A DNA stretch of 64,000 bases from Stercorarius parasiticus (GCA_013396915.1 VWZL01002789.1:33518-97517); one strand, 5' to 3'. Counted from the first letter of the stretch, positions 46,401 through 61,345 are shown. Numbers and translations: made by a program. Notes: generated by a model not told the origin, from the sequence alone.

Positions 46401-49400
46401 GTAGAGGAATTAGGTGCACTTTAAATTTACTTTTTTTGAGAATTTTTAGTTATTTTTAGGTGTGTTTTTATAGAAAGGCTTAATCAGAATGTACTTTGAT
46501 CATGTAAAGCATAGGTCTAACTAATAAGTTCCACATTTCAGGTATAATTACTGTTCTGTTTTGTTAAATGTGTAGAAAATGAAATGTTCTTTTAAGTGAA
46601 TAATAAAGTTAGGTGAGGAACTTGCAGCAGCAGGTAACCCCTAAAACTGGAAACAGTATAAATATGAGCAGAGAGCAGCACATATGGAAGGAAAAAGGTT
46701 CTACCTGCTCGTATAGGCTTTGAAACTTATAGTCCTTTGCAATGCAAAAGTAATTAGGAAGACAAACCTTTTACCAAAGAGGTAGGCAGTTTACAATTTA
46801 AAATTACTGTTTTCTAGAACAGAATGTTCTGAAATAATTCTAAGTTTCCAGAAGTGGATGGCAAACTACCTCTTCATTTCCTTTTTTTTGTATTCAAAAG
46901 GCAATATTTGTTTAATACTGAGTAGTGCTGTGCCACATTTTGCCTGTATTATTCATGCAGAAAGCATCCTTCCTCTAAGAAAGTTTTCCCTGAAGTCAGT
47001 GTGACTTGTTCCAGAACCAAGCACTTGTCAACATGGGAAAGGATGTGCAAGTTCTGTTCCTTAATGTTTAGAGGAATATTATATTCCTTTAAGGCTCCCT
47101 ACCCATGGGAGATGGGGCAAGTAGCTGACCCCTTAAACAGCGAATAGAAAGTCTTTGGTTTTAAGAGCTAAGTCCTGCCTGTTGAAAGATTTTAGGGCTC
47201 TTAATTTCTTCTCCAGACTTAACTGTAAGCAGCCTCTTTTCTCATGTTAGTCATAGTGTTACTAATAAAAAAACTGTTTCCTTTCCTTTCCTTTGCTCTA
47301 CCTTCTTTTTCATGGTAACTTTGTATTAAAAATGCAAATTTGTTTCAGAAGGCATTGAGGTTAATACAAGTAATATCACTTGTACTGCAAAGATCCAAAG
47401 TGCTCAGTTTTATGTTATTTACCTATTTGTCTTTTGCTCTGAATAATTAAGATGTGTGAAAAATATAGCCACATAAGCAATAGTTCACAAACTACTGACT
47501 AATTCATCGATTGCTGCTGCTTTGAAATATGACTACAATTTGTGCTGACACTTACAAGTAACATGATTTAGGGACAACACTTTCCTGATTAACATTATAA
47601 TGTATAACTTTATTTAAAAATCATATTACTATGTAAAACCTATTAAATAGGCAATAGAATTCCTATCACTAGTGCCCAGATATTTATGTTATAGAAATTC
47701 ACAGTTATTTAAATATTTATAAAATGAGAGCTGAGAGAAGCACTTTTGAAAAGCAGTTAATAATGAACAGACATCAAGGGAGCCATCATTATAATAGCAA
47801 AGTGCTTTGCAACTCCAATAACTTCACTGGTGCAGAAGCAGGCCATCAAATTTAATTAAAAGCAGTCAAAAATAAACTGAAAAATTGAACTGCAAAAGCC
47901 TATCCTTTGCCAGCAGATGAAGGCAAAGACAAAGAGAGAAGGGAGAACCTTGAAAGTAATAATGAATTGATAAACCTTCCAGCCTGCAACTTGTAATTCG
48001 TTCTGTCAGATTTTAGTATCAGTTAAAGTAGATTAATAGAACAATCATTGATTCTCTATCTTAAATCTTTATGCACACTCCCTCTATTATGGGTTTCCAT
48101 GATAAATGAAATTCTGAGAGGGTAAAAATTTAGATTCATTTCCTGGCTTGCTCATTTCTTTTAAGTAATTTTGACATGTACATTTGCTGGACACAGGCAA
48201 AACCTTCAAAACAATTTAGAGACAGAAATAAACATTTTTATTGATTGGATTTTTCGGTTCTTGCAGGGAGGTTTAGTATCTTTACCCAACAAAGGTAGAT
48301 ATCACCTGTAACGTGAAGTATTGACATCTCCGTCTGCCACTAGAGGTTCCCATGGTGAAATGAAAGATAAGGAGACTCATTTGTAATGTAAGAGGGCTAG
48401 CAAATTTATTGCTGCTTTATATGCTCAGATTAATGTGGATATATGCAAACTGTACCACAAGGACAAAACCAATTTACCCTAGATCATTTTATTTTTTATA
48501 ATAATGTGCTTTAATGAAGCTAAAGCTTCCCTGCTGTGACCTTATTATGTTTTCCAACATCAGTGAGAAATAGATTATATTGAATCATAAGAGAGCTCAT
48601 GAAACAGTTGGAATTTTGAGGCAGAAGATCAGTTATATTTTAGTGGTCAATACAGAAATAGGAAAGGCAAAAGCCAAGTAGATTCTGGGCAATAAACCAG
48701 TTGAAAAAAAAAGTAAAAAATTCTAATGTCAATCAATGTTTCATAGTACAGTTCTTATAGTAGTTATTAAATGCACCGTAGTTTCCCAAGATGGAAATTT
48801 CCACTCTAGTAGAGGTTTTAAGGGAATTGATATTATTTTATAAAACAAAGTGAAGTAACTAGGAAGTGTGGTGTTGAAAGATTGAAAAACAAATTACAGC
48901 AATATGAACAATTATTAATTTATTTTTGGTAATGGATCAATCCCTATGAAATTTAAAGAAGTATTCTCAGTTAATAAACCTGTAATTTATTGCCTGCCAT
49001 TCAATTTCCATCAGTTATCAGAAACTGAATTAATTAAAAGTACAAATCAAACTTCTCCCCCACTCTGTTTCTTCTCCTTCAGCAACAATTACAGTTAGTG
49101 CCCTTGAGTTCACGAGAAAGCAAGCAACGAGTTCAGGGGAAAGCAAGCTTTCAAGAAAGATTTGCTTATAATCCACTAGACACTAAGAAAGATGCTCTTA
49201 AGACCATTCATTCTTGCTGAAATTCCCTGTTACTATCTACATTGTTATATTCAATTTTATATACTCTTTATATTAAAGTACTGCTTAAAAAAAAAAAAAA
49301 GGAAAAGAAATTAGAACAGAGTCTGCTACCCTCAACTTATATTAAGAATCTTGGTTTATGTGCTATGTATGAAGATTTTCTTAGATATTAAGCAAAGCAA

Positions 49401-52400
49401 CAGAAGCTTTCCTTGTACTGCTGATATGCACAAGGCATGCATGCTGGTAATTTGATTTTTTTTTAAGTTATTTTTGCATGGTTCATAGCCCGTCAGAAAA
49501 TGTATACAGACACAGGGTAGATCCTAAACAAGTGTGTGGAAAGGATGAATTGGACTCCAAACCTTGAGGCAATTCTTTGCAATGAGATTGGGTTGTACCC
49601 AGTGGTCTAACAGACATGGACAGACTTGTGATTGCTATGGTGCAGTCAAATGATAGGATAATCGAAAGTCTTGGAAATAAATACAGGAAACATAATATGA
49701 TAGCGTCACTTAGTCTGAATAGCATTTATCATCTGAGGTACTCAGACTGAAGAGCTATCCAGTATAATGTTAGAACTGAATCTGAAGCAAATATGTGCCA
49801 AGGTCTGTAATATTCTTTGCATTCCCACTGGCCCCACCCGTGAAACAAGCCATGAAGGTCATAAATATCCCCATATGTCAGCCACCTAAATCAAGAGACT
49901 TGAGTTCTAAAGCAATAAGTACAATGGGTACAACATTCCAGTAATTAGTGTTTTCACAGTCAGGAGGATCTAGGACTCTCCAATTCAACAGCATTTTTTG
50001 ACCACACCCTTAAAAAGATGAGCTCATCCCGCTTTGCCCTCATATACAACACTGAGGCAGTGATAGGTGGAGAAACTCTCTTAAGCAATGACTAAATGAA
50101 GCAGCCTCAGCTGCATCAGTGTGTGCCTTGACATAGTGTCTGCCTGTCTGTCTAGAAAGTTATCAAGAAATAGTTCAAGAGAAGTGACTGGGGAATGTAC
50201 TTTTCAGACTGTTGTGAGGTCCCTGCTCTAATCACAAGTCATTTATCGCCAGGAATGTAGAGCCAGGCTGTGACACAGAGATGTAGTCATGGTCAACCTG
50301 GAAAACAGAATGAAAGAGACTTTAAAGGTCCCTCACCTCTTTACAGAGTGAAATCCTAAATTATCAACTTGGTATCCATTGGCCTGGAGTGATCATGCAA
50401 ATGCCTTTTCAGATGGTGCAACCTAGGATATGAAAGAATAAAACAGGATTACATCTACCATTCTACTGTAAAACCAGCTTTTTTATTTTTTCACATCTCT
50501 GTCAGTAGTTCTAAAAAAAGAAAAAAAGTTTCTCCTTACAGAAGTCTTAAAATACTTCTGAAGTGAAATCTGAATAAAACAGAAAAATATGGTGTTTACA
50601 TTTGAACATCAATTCACTATCAAAAGTCTTAAAGATAAATTCCTGGTGCAAGTATTTTGTCTTATTAAATGAATTGCAGTCTTGAGTGCGTACCTTGGTT
50701 TGGTTTCAAAGAAAATGGTCAACAACCAGATAACCTTGGGGATAAAACCAAGTTAATGATAATGGCGCTCTGCTTTCTAGTAACATACCTGTGGGAAGCA
50801 TTTATAATTTGAAAGCCTTTCATTTTTTATTTGTTTTTCCTGCTCCTCCTTCCTTTTCTTCTTTAAATAAAAGCTTCTTTTTATGCATAAATTTAAAATT
50901 AAGGTTAGCTTTTTCCCCCAAGTCTCTGTAGTGCAAATCTGTGTCGAGAACTGCATAAAATCAATCAAATGTAGATATAACTTATCGAGGACATTCTAAC
51001 TATATCTCCCAGCTTTATTATCAGTGGGGTGCTGCCTCTAACACAATTAAATTGAATATTAGCTAACATTCTTTAATCAAAACAGCTTTTAAGTAACTTA
51101 CCAGCTAGTGCGGTTTTGTTCTTTCTTTGATCTTCTACTTAATCAAGGGAACTTCTGTGGTACCTCAAAGTTAACTAAGTTCAGATCAGCTTTTTCAGTG
51201 TGATTTAATTAAAAGGTATGACCAAGTCTAAGATTTATCATATTAATGGGATTTTATTTGACATTTTCCTACTCAAATGTTATTTTTCACATTAATATAC
51301 TGAAGTATCATCCAAAAAAAAAAAAAGTATTCCTGCATTTCCAAATGAATTTTAAAGTGTCTGGGGAAGAAACAGTCCTTTAAAAATCACTTACGTGCAT
51401 ATTTTAGGACTTTAAAGCCTAAATCATTAGTATAGTAGTACAAATGTAGATTGATAGGAGTTTTTTCCCCTGTAATATCAAAATACTAAAAATATTCATA
51501 TTTTACAGAGGAAGGAGGAAAAAACTGAATGTTAACAAAGTTACAAGGATAGTGGTACCTGATAGTTCTGAATGGTGACTGAGTTAATTCTAAGCAGTTC
51601 TGAGTTTAGAAACACTAGTTAATCCTTGCTACTCCCTTGAAAAGAAATGCTTGATGCATCAATTAACATATAAATAAAAAACATGTTCAGGATTTTTCCA
51701 TTCACATTTCTATTTATTTCTGTATATGTTGAGCTATTATTGTACTTTACATACTGTTAAAGCCTGTGTCACTTCAGTATGAAGTCTCATATTTTCAACT
51801 GAAAAAATTTCCTGTTTATATTGAGCTGGTGTTAAAGACTGTTATTCAGCCTGTACCTTTGAATTTTAATTTGAAACCTACATATATCACAATTAATTTG
51901 CATTATCTTGTTGTTTATTAGCTTTGTCCACCACATTGAAGATACATTGCTGAGGCCTCAGGTCACTAACTGATCCATTTGTCTTGCTCCTCTCTTTACA
52001 AACACTATTACTAAACTTAGAAAGCACCAAGTAATTTTATTGTCTATGTTGAAATAATCAGTGTGTGCTAGTTCAATAAAGTTGACTTGATGCATGACCT
52101 AATGTACAGATGCACAGAACAGGATGCAATTTAACTTCTGGCTAGGATACTTTAAAAATCATTTAAATTTTATTTGAAGTTGCGTTATTGTTAGATGTTG
52201 ATACCCTAGGAAATAATAAAATTAACATATAGCTTAGAATATGTTTTAAGAGGTTTACATAGAAAAAAAATCACTTTTTCTTTGTAATCACACTAGAAAA
52301 ATAAATTATTATAGTTTTTTAACACACTTTTATTCAACTGAAACCTGATTGCTTCATTTTCTACGTAGTCACTGAATATGGCATAGCAGTTTCAGAAAAG

Positions 52401-55400
52401 ATGCAAAACAGTAACTTGTTTGTTGTTTGGGTACTTTTAAATAAAAGGTCCCAATTATTTAATAAAAGAATTATTATGACTCTGCATACTTTTCTCAGCA
52501 TGGAAATAAATTTCTAATTTACATTATTATTAAAATACCTAAATATCTATGAAAATTATATTAGCAAATATTATTAAAATTAATTTCCTTATGATTTTAA
52601 GTTGTATATTTGGGGAGGGAGTAGGAGAAAATTATTTGATGTTTATTGTAATAAAGTGTGTAGCTGGCATGAAATTTCAGCTACCACTGCTCTTACAGGA
52701 GAATATATGGTTTTGACAGTATATGTGTGTTTTGTTTTATTGGCTAATATTTTCAATCTGTGGTGTTTCTCCATTTATGGAATAGTATGAAATGTCATTT
52801 GTCATGCTTAACAATCTCCTAGGTAAGAATGATAGTGTACTACATATGCAGGCTTCCTACTCCGTGTTCCTGAGCACTTTCTTTGTTCCTGGTTCCAAAT
52901 AAGGGAAGGTACTAAAGTGTTCTCAGTGGTGAGGAGAGGTGATTTCCAGTTTAGGAACAGTGTGCAAGGAGAAAGTATTCTCCAGCTGTGAGGCAGTAAA
53001 CTCCTGAAAGTACTTGTTTCCAACAATTCTACTATGGTGCCTCAGAAGGCTTATTTTCAGTGCCTGATGCAAGGTTCCTTGAAATTAAAAAAAAAAAAAC
53101 CTCAACCTGCCATTGTTTCCTCAGTCTTGAAATGTTCTCTTAATAAGCAGGGATTTGTTATTAGAATGGTTTACATATTTTCTATCGATACAGTTATTCA
53201 AAGCTTTCAGGCTTTTCATTTGTAGGATTTGGTAAATCAAAACTGGGTATCAATCAGGCTTAAATTTATATTAATAATTTAAAAGCAATTGAATAAACTC
53301 TAAATGCATTGGTAGAAAGATGAAAAATAAGAATAATATTAATTAATTCTCAATGGAAGCACAAAGCTGTTAAAGCACAATGATGAGAGAGCAGAATTGT
53401 TCACTTCCTTTGTCATTGTAGAAGCCTACTGCAGGCGTAGCTGAATCGGATGCCTTGGGGTGCAATGGGAAGGGAACATTTGGAGACTACTTGGAAAAAA
53501 TAAGCTCTTTCAAATATCTGACACATTCACACATTCATTAACGCTTATCTTTAAGAACATTTAGACAACAGATGAGGTTCCATAAGACTGAAAAATGATT
53601 AATATATTTTCAGGCTTTTAGAAGGACCTGCTGAAGAATTATAGATATGCCAGAATAACTTCAGTTTTCAGAAAAACGTTGGGACAGATAATAAAATAAA
53701 TTGTATTTGCACACCTGGAGGAAAACAAGTAGAAGAAAAACAGCCAACTTGAATTTATTCTAGGCATATAATATCAAACCAACTTAATTTCCTTCAAGAG
53801 AAGTCTAACAGAAATTTCAGAGAAAGTAAAAAAAATGTATATGTCAGTATCATCACTGTTGTATATGAACTGATACCAGCCTCCAAACACCTGGCAGCCT
53901 GCTCCAAAAAGAATAAACTGTTTTTACTGTCCATAGTGTCTAGAAGTAGTGAGATTATATGTCAGATTTTGATTAGACAATAAATATAACTTCAATGGTG
54001 AGTATATATCATGCAGGTTGTAGAAACTCCATAATTTAAGACCTGCAACAAAAAGAATTTAAAAGCATGGATTACATAATTATTACTGTCCTAGGGCAAG
54101 GAGCATCCTAAAGAGTCCCTTCCAGACTTGTTTTCTGTTATTGGTCCTATAAAGTGCACTAAAATATCCTAATTATACTTTATTGATAATTTCTGATGGA
54201 TTTTCAAGCAGCTTTTGTTCTTTCTTTTTCTTTAAAGAAAAGTCTTTCAAGTGCTAAAGCAAATACATAATTCTATATAGCATAATATTATATGATATAT
54301 AATATTATCAAACAGTAAATTTTTATAAATAATTCAAGGTTATTTTAACTTATCAGGCAAGCAGGCTTTCATTTTTGCACGGGACTTTAAGATTGTCGGT
54401 TTTACAGTGTCATTACATTTGCATGCATAATATATTAAAAGATAATGCATTTTGAGTGAACAGGTCATGAAATGTATTTAATTTAATGCTAGACTACTTT
54501 CTGTAGCAGTTGTCATTTATTAATATACCAACTCTAAATAAATGTGCATACATTTCCAGGAGGAAAAAAAGATCTTATAATTTTTTGGTTGCTAAACTGG
54601 AAAGAGCATTTATCCTTCAAAACTGCAAACTAGTCCTTAAAATCCATTAATCAGCATGTTAGCCATCCATAGCAGAATTTTATGAAAAACATCATGCTAA
54701 CCACACATTTGACAGACATGCTTCTTCAGGTAGAAATCTGTCTCCCTTGTTTAATTTATAATGAGCAAAGTACGTGCATCAGCAATCAAAAACTATTAAA
54801 GTCTGTAAAAGCAGAATCTGAACTTTGCATTTGGATCTCATGTTTATTTCTGAAAGAAGGCTAAAGAGGAAAATTACTGTTCCCAGGGTATAGGCAGTAT
54901 AAAATGCTGTCAGAATAGGCTTTTTTTCTATAATAATTCCATATAGAGTTGACTGTGTAGTTTACCAGATAGCAACTTGCCTGAGGCAGGTTTCAACTCC
55001 TGTTATGGAGACTGGACTACCAATTGTCACAGGCAAGTTATTTCCCATGTCTTTGGAAAAGTTTCTTCATCTATTAAATGCAGATAATTATTTTCCTTTG
55101 TGTTTCTTTACAGTTACAGAACATCCATTCTTTCATTTTGACATTTACTAGTCTAGATATAAATATAATACTGACCACTGGGTTAGTAACTTGTTAATTT
55201 GGTGGGCAGGCAGTTATACTATCTTCTGAAAAGTTATGATGCTTGTGAATTGTTGTGTCTTGACATCAGCTGAACAACCAGTTTTCGGTAATTTGTACAA
55301 TAATTTGATTTACTGTTAGCCCACTTTCTTATAATATGGTTTGTACATATAAATGCCCCAAGAAATTTAGTATCTTCTATTTCCATGTTTATCCATCTCA

Positions 55401-58400
55401 AAGCTGTTCCTAGAACAGATTTAGTGTCTAAATTGGAAGATAGCTGGATTTTGAAAACGGACTTGTATGTAAATCACATGTTTCAACAGGTGAACTGGTT
55501 ATGTAGATCATTTGAAAAACAATTTCATAGATATCATCCCCAACTGAAAAAAAAGAGTTAGATAATACATGTGGAAGTGTCAATGTAAGTACAGGGAGAA
55601 AAAAAAAAATCAGTAAAGCATTTGGCATGTTTCAAAGCACCTTATAGTGCTAGTACTGATGTGAAAATCTCATATGATTTGTACATACTTTAAGATAAAA
55701 CCACAGGAATCAGTTCCAGGAAACAAAAGTCTTGAGATGTTCAGAAAAAAAAAATTAAAAAAATCAAGGACAATAAATAATTCAATAGGCTTTAAGTTTA
55801 ATTACTTTTGCAAGCATTGAATGTTTTAAACTGTAACTTTAAGCTTTTTAACTATAACTTAAAAAAAAACCAAACAGGGAATAAACCTAAACTGAATTAC
55901 TTTCTATGGAAGTAAAATTGTGTAGAAATCCAGAATTTGATTTTAAGCCGGCATAGTTTTCCTATGCACATCCATATTAGTTTCATTGCTTTTCACTTGT
56001 GGAAAAATGTTATTTAATCAATATCTACTAGATTTGAATGAATTCTATTTTTCACAAATCTGTCCTGTTCAGTCCTTCCTGAAATAATAATTACAAAAAG
56101 GTTGATATATTGGATACAAGAGATTAGATTTCAAAGTTATTGATTCTATATTCTGTTTGAATGTTTACAATCAAATACTTCACTGAATCTGTACTTAGCT
56201 AAATAATGTGTCCTGAATTTTTGAAGTTTAGAACACTGAAGGTCTTAAAATTAAGTCAGTGTTCCTGCATTAGGGGAAAATGTACATAGCCAAAACATGG
56301 CCAGTACATAGCTGTTTCTCTCAGCTTCTCCTTCCTCTTTTTCCCCTGCTGTAGCAAGGGCAACAGCAAAATTTCTCATTTTCTGAGGGAAGAGACCCTC
56401 TAAAACTGCAGAGAAAAGAGTATTGTCTTCCAAAAGCACAAAAAAATACAGATCATTAAGCAGAATTCAGTGCTAATAATGCTAATTTATTTGGGTACTA
56501 AATATCTTCAAAGGTTCAAAATGTTTAATGAAAATAAAAACAAAGTTAAGAGATTTGAAAATTATATGGTGTTGGTAATATTGAATTCTAATTCAATTCG
56601 ATAAAGCCAGAATACCTATGCAGGTCTATGTTCAGTTAACCTTTCCCCACATTTGTATGGTTTTTCCATGCACGCTATTGGGAAATGTCACTGTTAGAGT
56701 GAAATTTTTGCTTTCATCATTTCCTCATTTCATACCACATTGCTGATTTAGTATTTCTTTTCCATGTATGTTGCAACAGTTAGATCTTGTAATAAGAGGC
56801 AAATATATTGTACTGTCATAAAAATTTTGGTTAATACTCTTTAGGGAAAATCCAAAAGAGGAAGCTGAACTGTGAAGAAACACAGCTATTAAACACTATA
56901 GATTGGGTATAAGAATAAACAGATTTAGGTACTTATATACAAAATTTATACATGCTGTTCTCTTTTTTCTAAATACAGCTCAGAAAATTTTATTTTGAAA
57001 AGTTGAGTGTAGTATGCAAACTGATGAAAAATATGTATGAATTGAGATTTGCAAAGAAATCATCCCATGACTGGCCTTGTGGTTGTGATTCTGCATGTAA
57101 GTCAGTCAGTAGACACTTCAACTGGTTTCACTGATTTAATTACTCAACGTTTATGTTCATATTTAATTTTCCTTTTAAAATTATGTAAATTTAGTGTCCA
57201 GATTCATAAGCAATTTTGGTTCAGTGTAGCTGTGTTAACTTGTTCCTTGCATTGGATTCTGCTAATCAGATGTGATTTACTGTGTTAAATGACACATTGC
57301 TTTATCTACATTAGCAAAAGAAATTAGAAATTTATTTTAGAGGGAACAGGAATGAAAGAGAAAGGAAGTAGTAGTTCAGAATTTGTTTCTATTCACTTAC
57401 GTGGGTGTATTTTTCATCTGTGCCTGGGGTTTAGACTTTCTCCAGATCATCATGCCACAGAAAGATACCACAATGATTTATAAGTCTCTATTACCAGATG
57501 AAACCAATGGGATTTAGGTAACAAGACATTTTAAAAGTCTTAATAAAAACTGCACTGTTATGTACCCAAGCATATTTTACAATCTGCCCACTGTATCCAC
57601 GCCATTTTTGAAAATGGAACTTGATTGCATACACTTAGTCACTGTTTTTGTTTGTGCATAGACTAGACCATAGTCAATAAGATGCTGAAACCCATCCTTA
57701 GTGACTTGACTTCAAATCTATTTAGAATTAATATTGGTGATTTTTGTCATAGCGTGTTGCTGCATTTATTTTATTATTCCAAACATACGCCACTGTATGA
57801 TTTGTTTCTATGCTTGTTTCTTTAAACGTGGGTTTTAAAACATAGATCTTTTATTCATTCCATGATAGTTTTGTCATTTTTTTCTAAATATATACCCAGT
57901 AGGACTGACTGTAATTGAAGACTTTAAAAGGATTATGTGTTAGCTTTGCATATGGCACTTTCCTCATGCTTTAGTGTATTATGATATTATGTCTTACAGC
58001 ATTACAGATTTCTGCAGCACTGGAAAGCATAACAGAAAAAAAAGTATTATGTTGGTGTAGACTATTTCTGTCATCTCTAAAAAAGTTCAGCAGCCATCTC
58101 ACATGACATGGCATAGAACTGTATTGATATATGGCCCAGATTTATGTGATAATATCCTATTGATAAATTGCAGAACAATGTGATAAACTACATTTGTTGT
58201 GTAACTTTGCCCTAAACCACAATTTGGGAATTACATCAACTTTCCAAACTTCAGAGCAGCTTTGAGTAATCACTATTTCCGTGTGTCTTTGGGTTAAGGA
58301 AGGAAAATTATGCTTAATTAAGCTGAAGAGAGGCATGATACAGTTGAATGTTCAGTCTTGCTAACTTAAAATACCTTCATTCTTCTTGAAGACACTTCTG

Positions 58401-58535
58401 TGCACTGTAAGAGTACTCAAACACTTACAGCAGAAATATACAGGATCCAGGGATACAGGGAGGTATCAATCCTGAATTTTAAAATGATCATAGATGACCA
58501 TGATGGTCCTATTAAAAGCAGAATTTTATTCTGGA
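43474..58535. other. Long unique AT-rich stretch, no gene seen
   Basis: About 15 kb contain no recognisable repeat or gene, which is itself notable next to the CR1-rich left half. Minor features are CTTTC units at 47279-47296, A runs at 49286-49300, 51314-51327 and 53087-53099, and an AT palindromic patch at 54282-54312. Patches such as 47750-47950 and 50990-51260 look less degenerate and hold TAATTA-like words, so they could be conserved non-coding elements, but this cannot be judged without alignment. Confidence 0.5.
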
Positions 58536-58782
58536 ACAAAGAAAATTCCATCTCAACACGAGGAAAAACTTGTTTACTTTGAGGGTGACAGAGCAGTGTA
58601 ACAGGCTGCCCAGCGAGGTTGTGGAGTCTCCTTCTCTGGAGATATTCAAAACTCATCTGAGTGCACCTGTGCAACCTTCTCTAGGCGAACCTGCTTTGGC
58701 AAGGGGGTTGGACTAGATGATCTCTGAAGGTCCCTTCCAACCCCTACCATTCTGTGATGCTATGATTCTGTGACTCTGTGAT
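58536..58782 (+). mobile_element. CR1 LINE 3' fragment
   Basis: The plus strand begins AATTCCATCTCAACACGAGG and continues through GGCTGCCCAGCGAGGTTGTG to the CR1 3' signature GGTTGGACTAGATGATCTC, CCCTTCCAACCCC and a tail of ATTCTGTGATG units. It is only about 250 bp long. It belongs with the copies at 12061 and 20740 by sequence and tail type. Confidence 0.92.
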
Positions 58783-61189
58783 TGTACATTAAAAGGTAAG
58801 AAAGTCTAATTGTATATTCTGACATAAGAAAACAAAATATTAGCAATTGTCTGCATAATTTTTTTCTATGATTTCTATTAAACATGTAGTAGAATACATT
58901 ATTTTTATTATTACCCACTTGTGTTATGGTGTCAATGAGAGTTCTGAAGTTTAAGATCAGAGTCACATTTTTTTAAGTACAGAACTAAAAGCATGGTAAG
59001 AAGCAGCCTATACTAAAAGAACCTGAATTTTAAATTAACATTGCAGATAATAGATAAAACAAACTACTTAGAAGTGGGGATCTGAGCACAATAAAAACTG
59101 ACTGAAAAAGAGAAGAGTAGTAGAATTGGCAAATGAATCAGTATCTTCAGTTTGCAGCTTCAAGATCATCCATCCTTAAGATGTAGTTACGACAAGATTT
59201 TTGAAACCTGTTTAATAATTACCTAAGTTACCTGTGGATTCAGCTGCTTTCTCTCATTATTGAGTGTCTTAAAAAAATAACAGCATCAAGAAACCTATAG
59301 AAAGATGCTTGGATTAATCCTCCCTTACCAATTTCTTAACATGTGCTTGAATATGTGAAAATATAGGTAGAACACGGTGTGTAGGTTCAACAATATTGTA
59401 AAAAAGACGTACTGTGAGGAGAAGGAAATCTGGAAATAGAAGCAGCTTTTCAAACAACTCCTCCTTACCAAGACACTAACCTTGAGGAATGTGTTTAGGC
59501 AGAGCACTCTCTTTTCTAGAGCAGAGACATAATGTATATATTCAAATAGAGTCCACATATGCTTTATCTTCACCTTTGTGGATATAAGGACAAGAGGTTA
59601 ATTATGGACGGGAAGGCTGTGTAGAACTTAATACTTTGATCATACTACCTGAAAGTTTGAAACACAATATTAAAAATGCAATGCATTCTTTTGCTGGGTG
59701 AAAATGAAAACATTGGAAACATTGTTTTATATCTGTTTCCTTTTTTCCAAAAGCATCTAATAGTGCCTGGCTTACGTGTTTAGTTTTCCTCCACTGGGAT
59801 GAATTGCATAATGATTTGACAATGTACAAGATCATTATTTTTCAGAGTGCATGGTGGCCACAGAAAAGTCACTAAATAAATAGAAGAAATAAAGAAAAGA
59901 CACTTTTTCCCTCTGTCTTTTAGAGAACCAAAACAAAAACCAATGTTAATTCCTAATTTTTAATAGTTTTAAAACTATTTTAATAGTTTTAAAAATTAAT
60001 GTAGTTTCAGTAAAAATTTAACCATAAAGTAATGTTATTCCTGTTAAACCATGTGAATCTTGAATTTAATTGCTTTTTATTCTTCATGTTGCATGTTCAT
60101 CTACTTTTTCAAAAAGATACATTTATTGGTAGTTGATGAAAGGCTTCAGCCTTTTAGATGATAGTAATTAATAGATTTCAAGTAAATGCATCAGCATATT
60201 AAGTGAAATCACAGGATTCCATCATATTTCCAGGTTTCTGAAAACATGGTGGTTCTGTCTTAATTAAATCAGTATTTTAACATAGTATTCTTCCTCTCCT
60301 CTTAGAAAATGAAAATAAAAGCATCTCAGAACAGAACACGTTTGAGAAGTTTGGTAGATAAGCAGGCTGTCTGTTACATACACAGCCACCTGAACCTAGC
60401 AGATGCTAAATTAAGGGTATTCAGTGTTTCACAGAATCAAATCTCCCAAAGAGCATGTTTTGTCAGTGTGATAGCTGTGAGATATGTAGCTGAAAAGACT
60501 TGACTGAATGACACCAAGTTAGCCTCTAATGGAGCTTTTGGTAGGCTTTTGCAAAGATATTAGGAAAAATATGAACATCCACAACACTCAACATTAAGAA
60601 TGCTGATATTATTTATAGTCTGGTAATTTTGTTAATAAATAAAAAATGCTTAAAATTAATGCATTGTGTGTTCAGTTTGCTGAAAAAAAGGTTTAATACA
60701 ATTAAGTATTCAAATATAATCTAGAGTTTAAGTTAATTTACCAGATAAGACCACAGTGCTTAGCACTTGGTTGAATTATCTATTAAGTTTATGATTACTA
60801 AGACAACTAGCTATAGCCACACACAGGAGAGCACTTGCAATCAGCTTTGTTGGTTCCAGTGGCTCCAATCACAGACAAATAGGTAGAGGCAAATCAAATA
60901 TTGTCCTCTATTTGGAAGTAAAGACAGAATGAAAATATAGTTTTGCAATTTAAATACATTATGGTATATCTGGTCATTACCATATTGCACGCAATTCTGT
61001 CCCTTCCCTGCCCCGTGTATCAAAGATCTAGAAAAAGAAAAGAGGATAATCAGAGGCATTACTATAGGAACTAGAGAAAGAATAAATAAATTACAACATT
61101 CAAGCTGAAAACAAGATAACTGAGGGAATCATGATAGAAATTTAAATAAATGCATGTGGCACAGAAAAGGTGAATAAGGTGCTATTAAT
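58783..61189. other. Unique AT-rich non-coding DNA
   Basis: No gene is seen. A 17-bp direct repeat with palindromic content lies at 59958-59994. Confidence 0.55.
59955..59997. repeat. Palindromic 17-bp direct repeat
   Basis: TTTTAATAGTTTTAAAA occurs at 59958-59974 and 59978-59994. The centre TAGTTTTAAAACTA is a perfect palindrome. Probably simple AT-rich slippage. Confidence 0.7.
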
Positions 61190-61345
61190 CACTACTGTCA
61201 TTCATATGAGACAGATTTTTTTAAAAGGAAGGGGTTTTTTTAAAATAATATTCTGTTAAATTGTGGAACTCATTGCTACATGATGTCATGGAAGCTGAAA
61301 TTGTAAAGATGTTCAAGCAGGTTTAGACAGTTGAAAAAAAAGGTG
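61190..61345 (+). mobile_element. Possible very old CR1/L3-like remnant
   Basis: The plus strand reads TGTGGAACTCATTGCTACAT, then GATGTCATGGAAGCTGAAA and GTTCAAGCAGGTTTAGACAG. This follows the pattern of the ORF2 C-terminus (WNSLP, then a V-E-A-like block, then F-K-x-x-L-D) in ancient amniote CR1/L3 elements. The match is short and boundaries are guesses. Confidence 0.45.
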
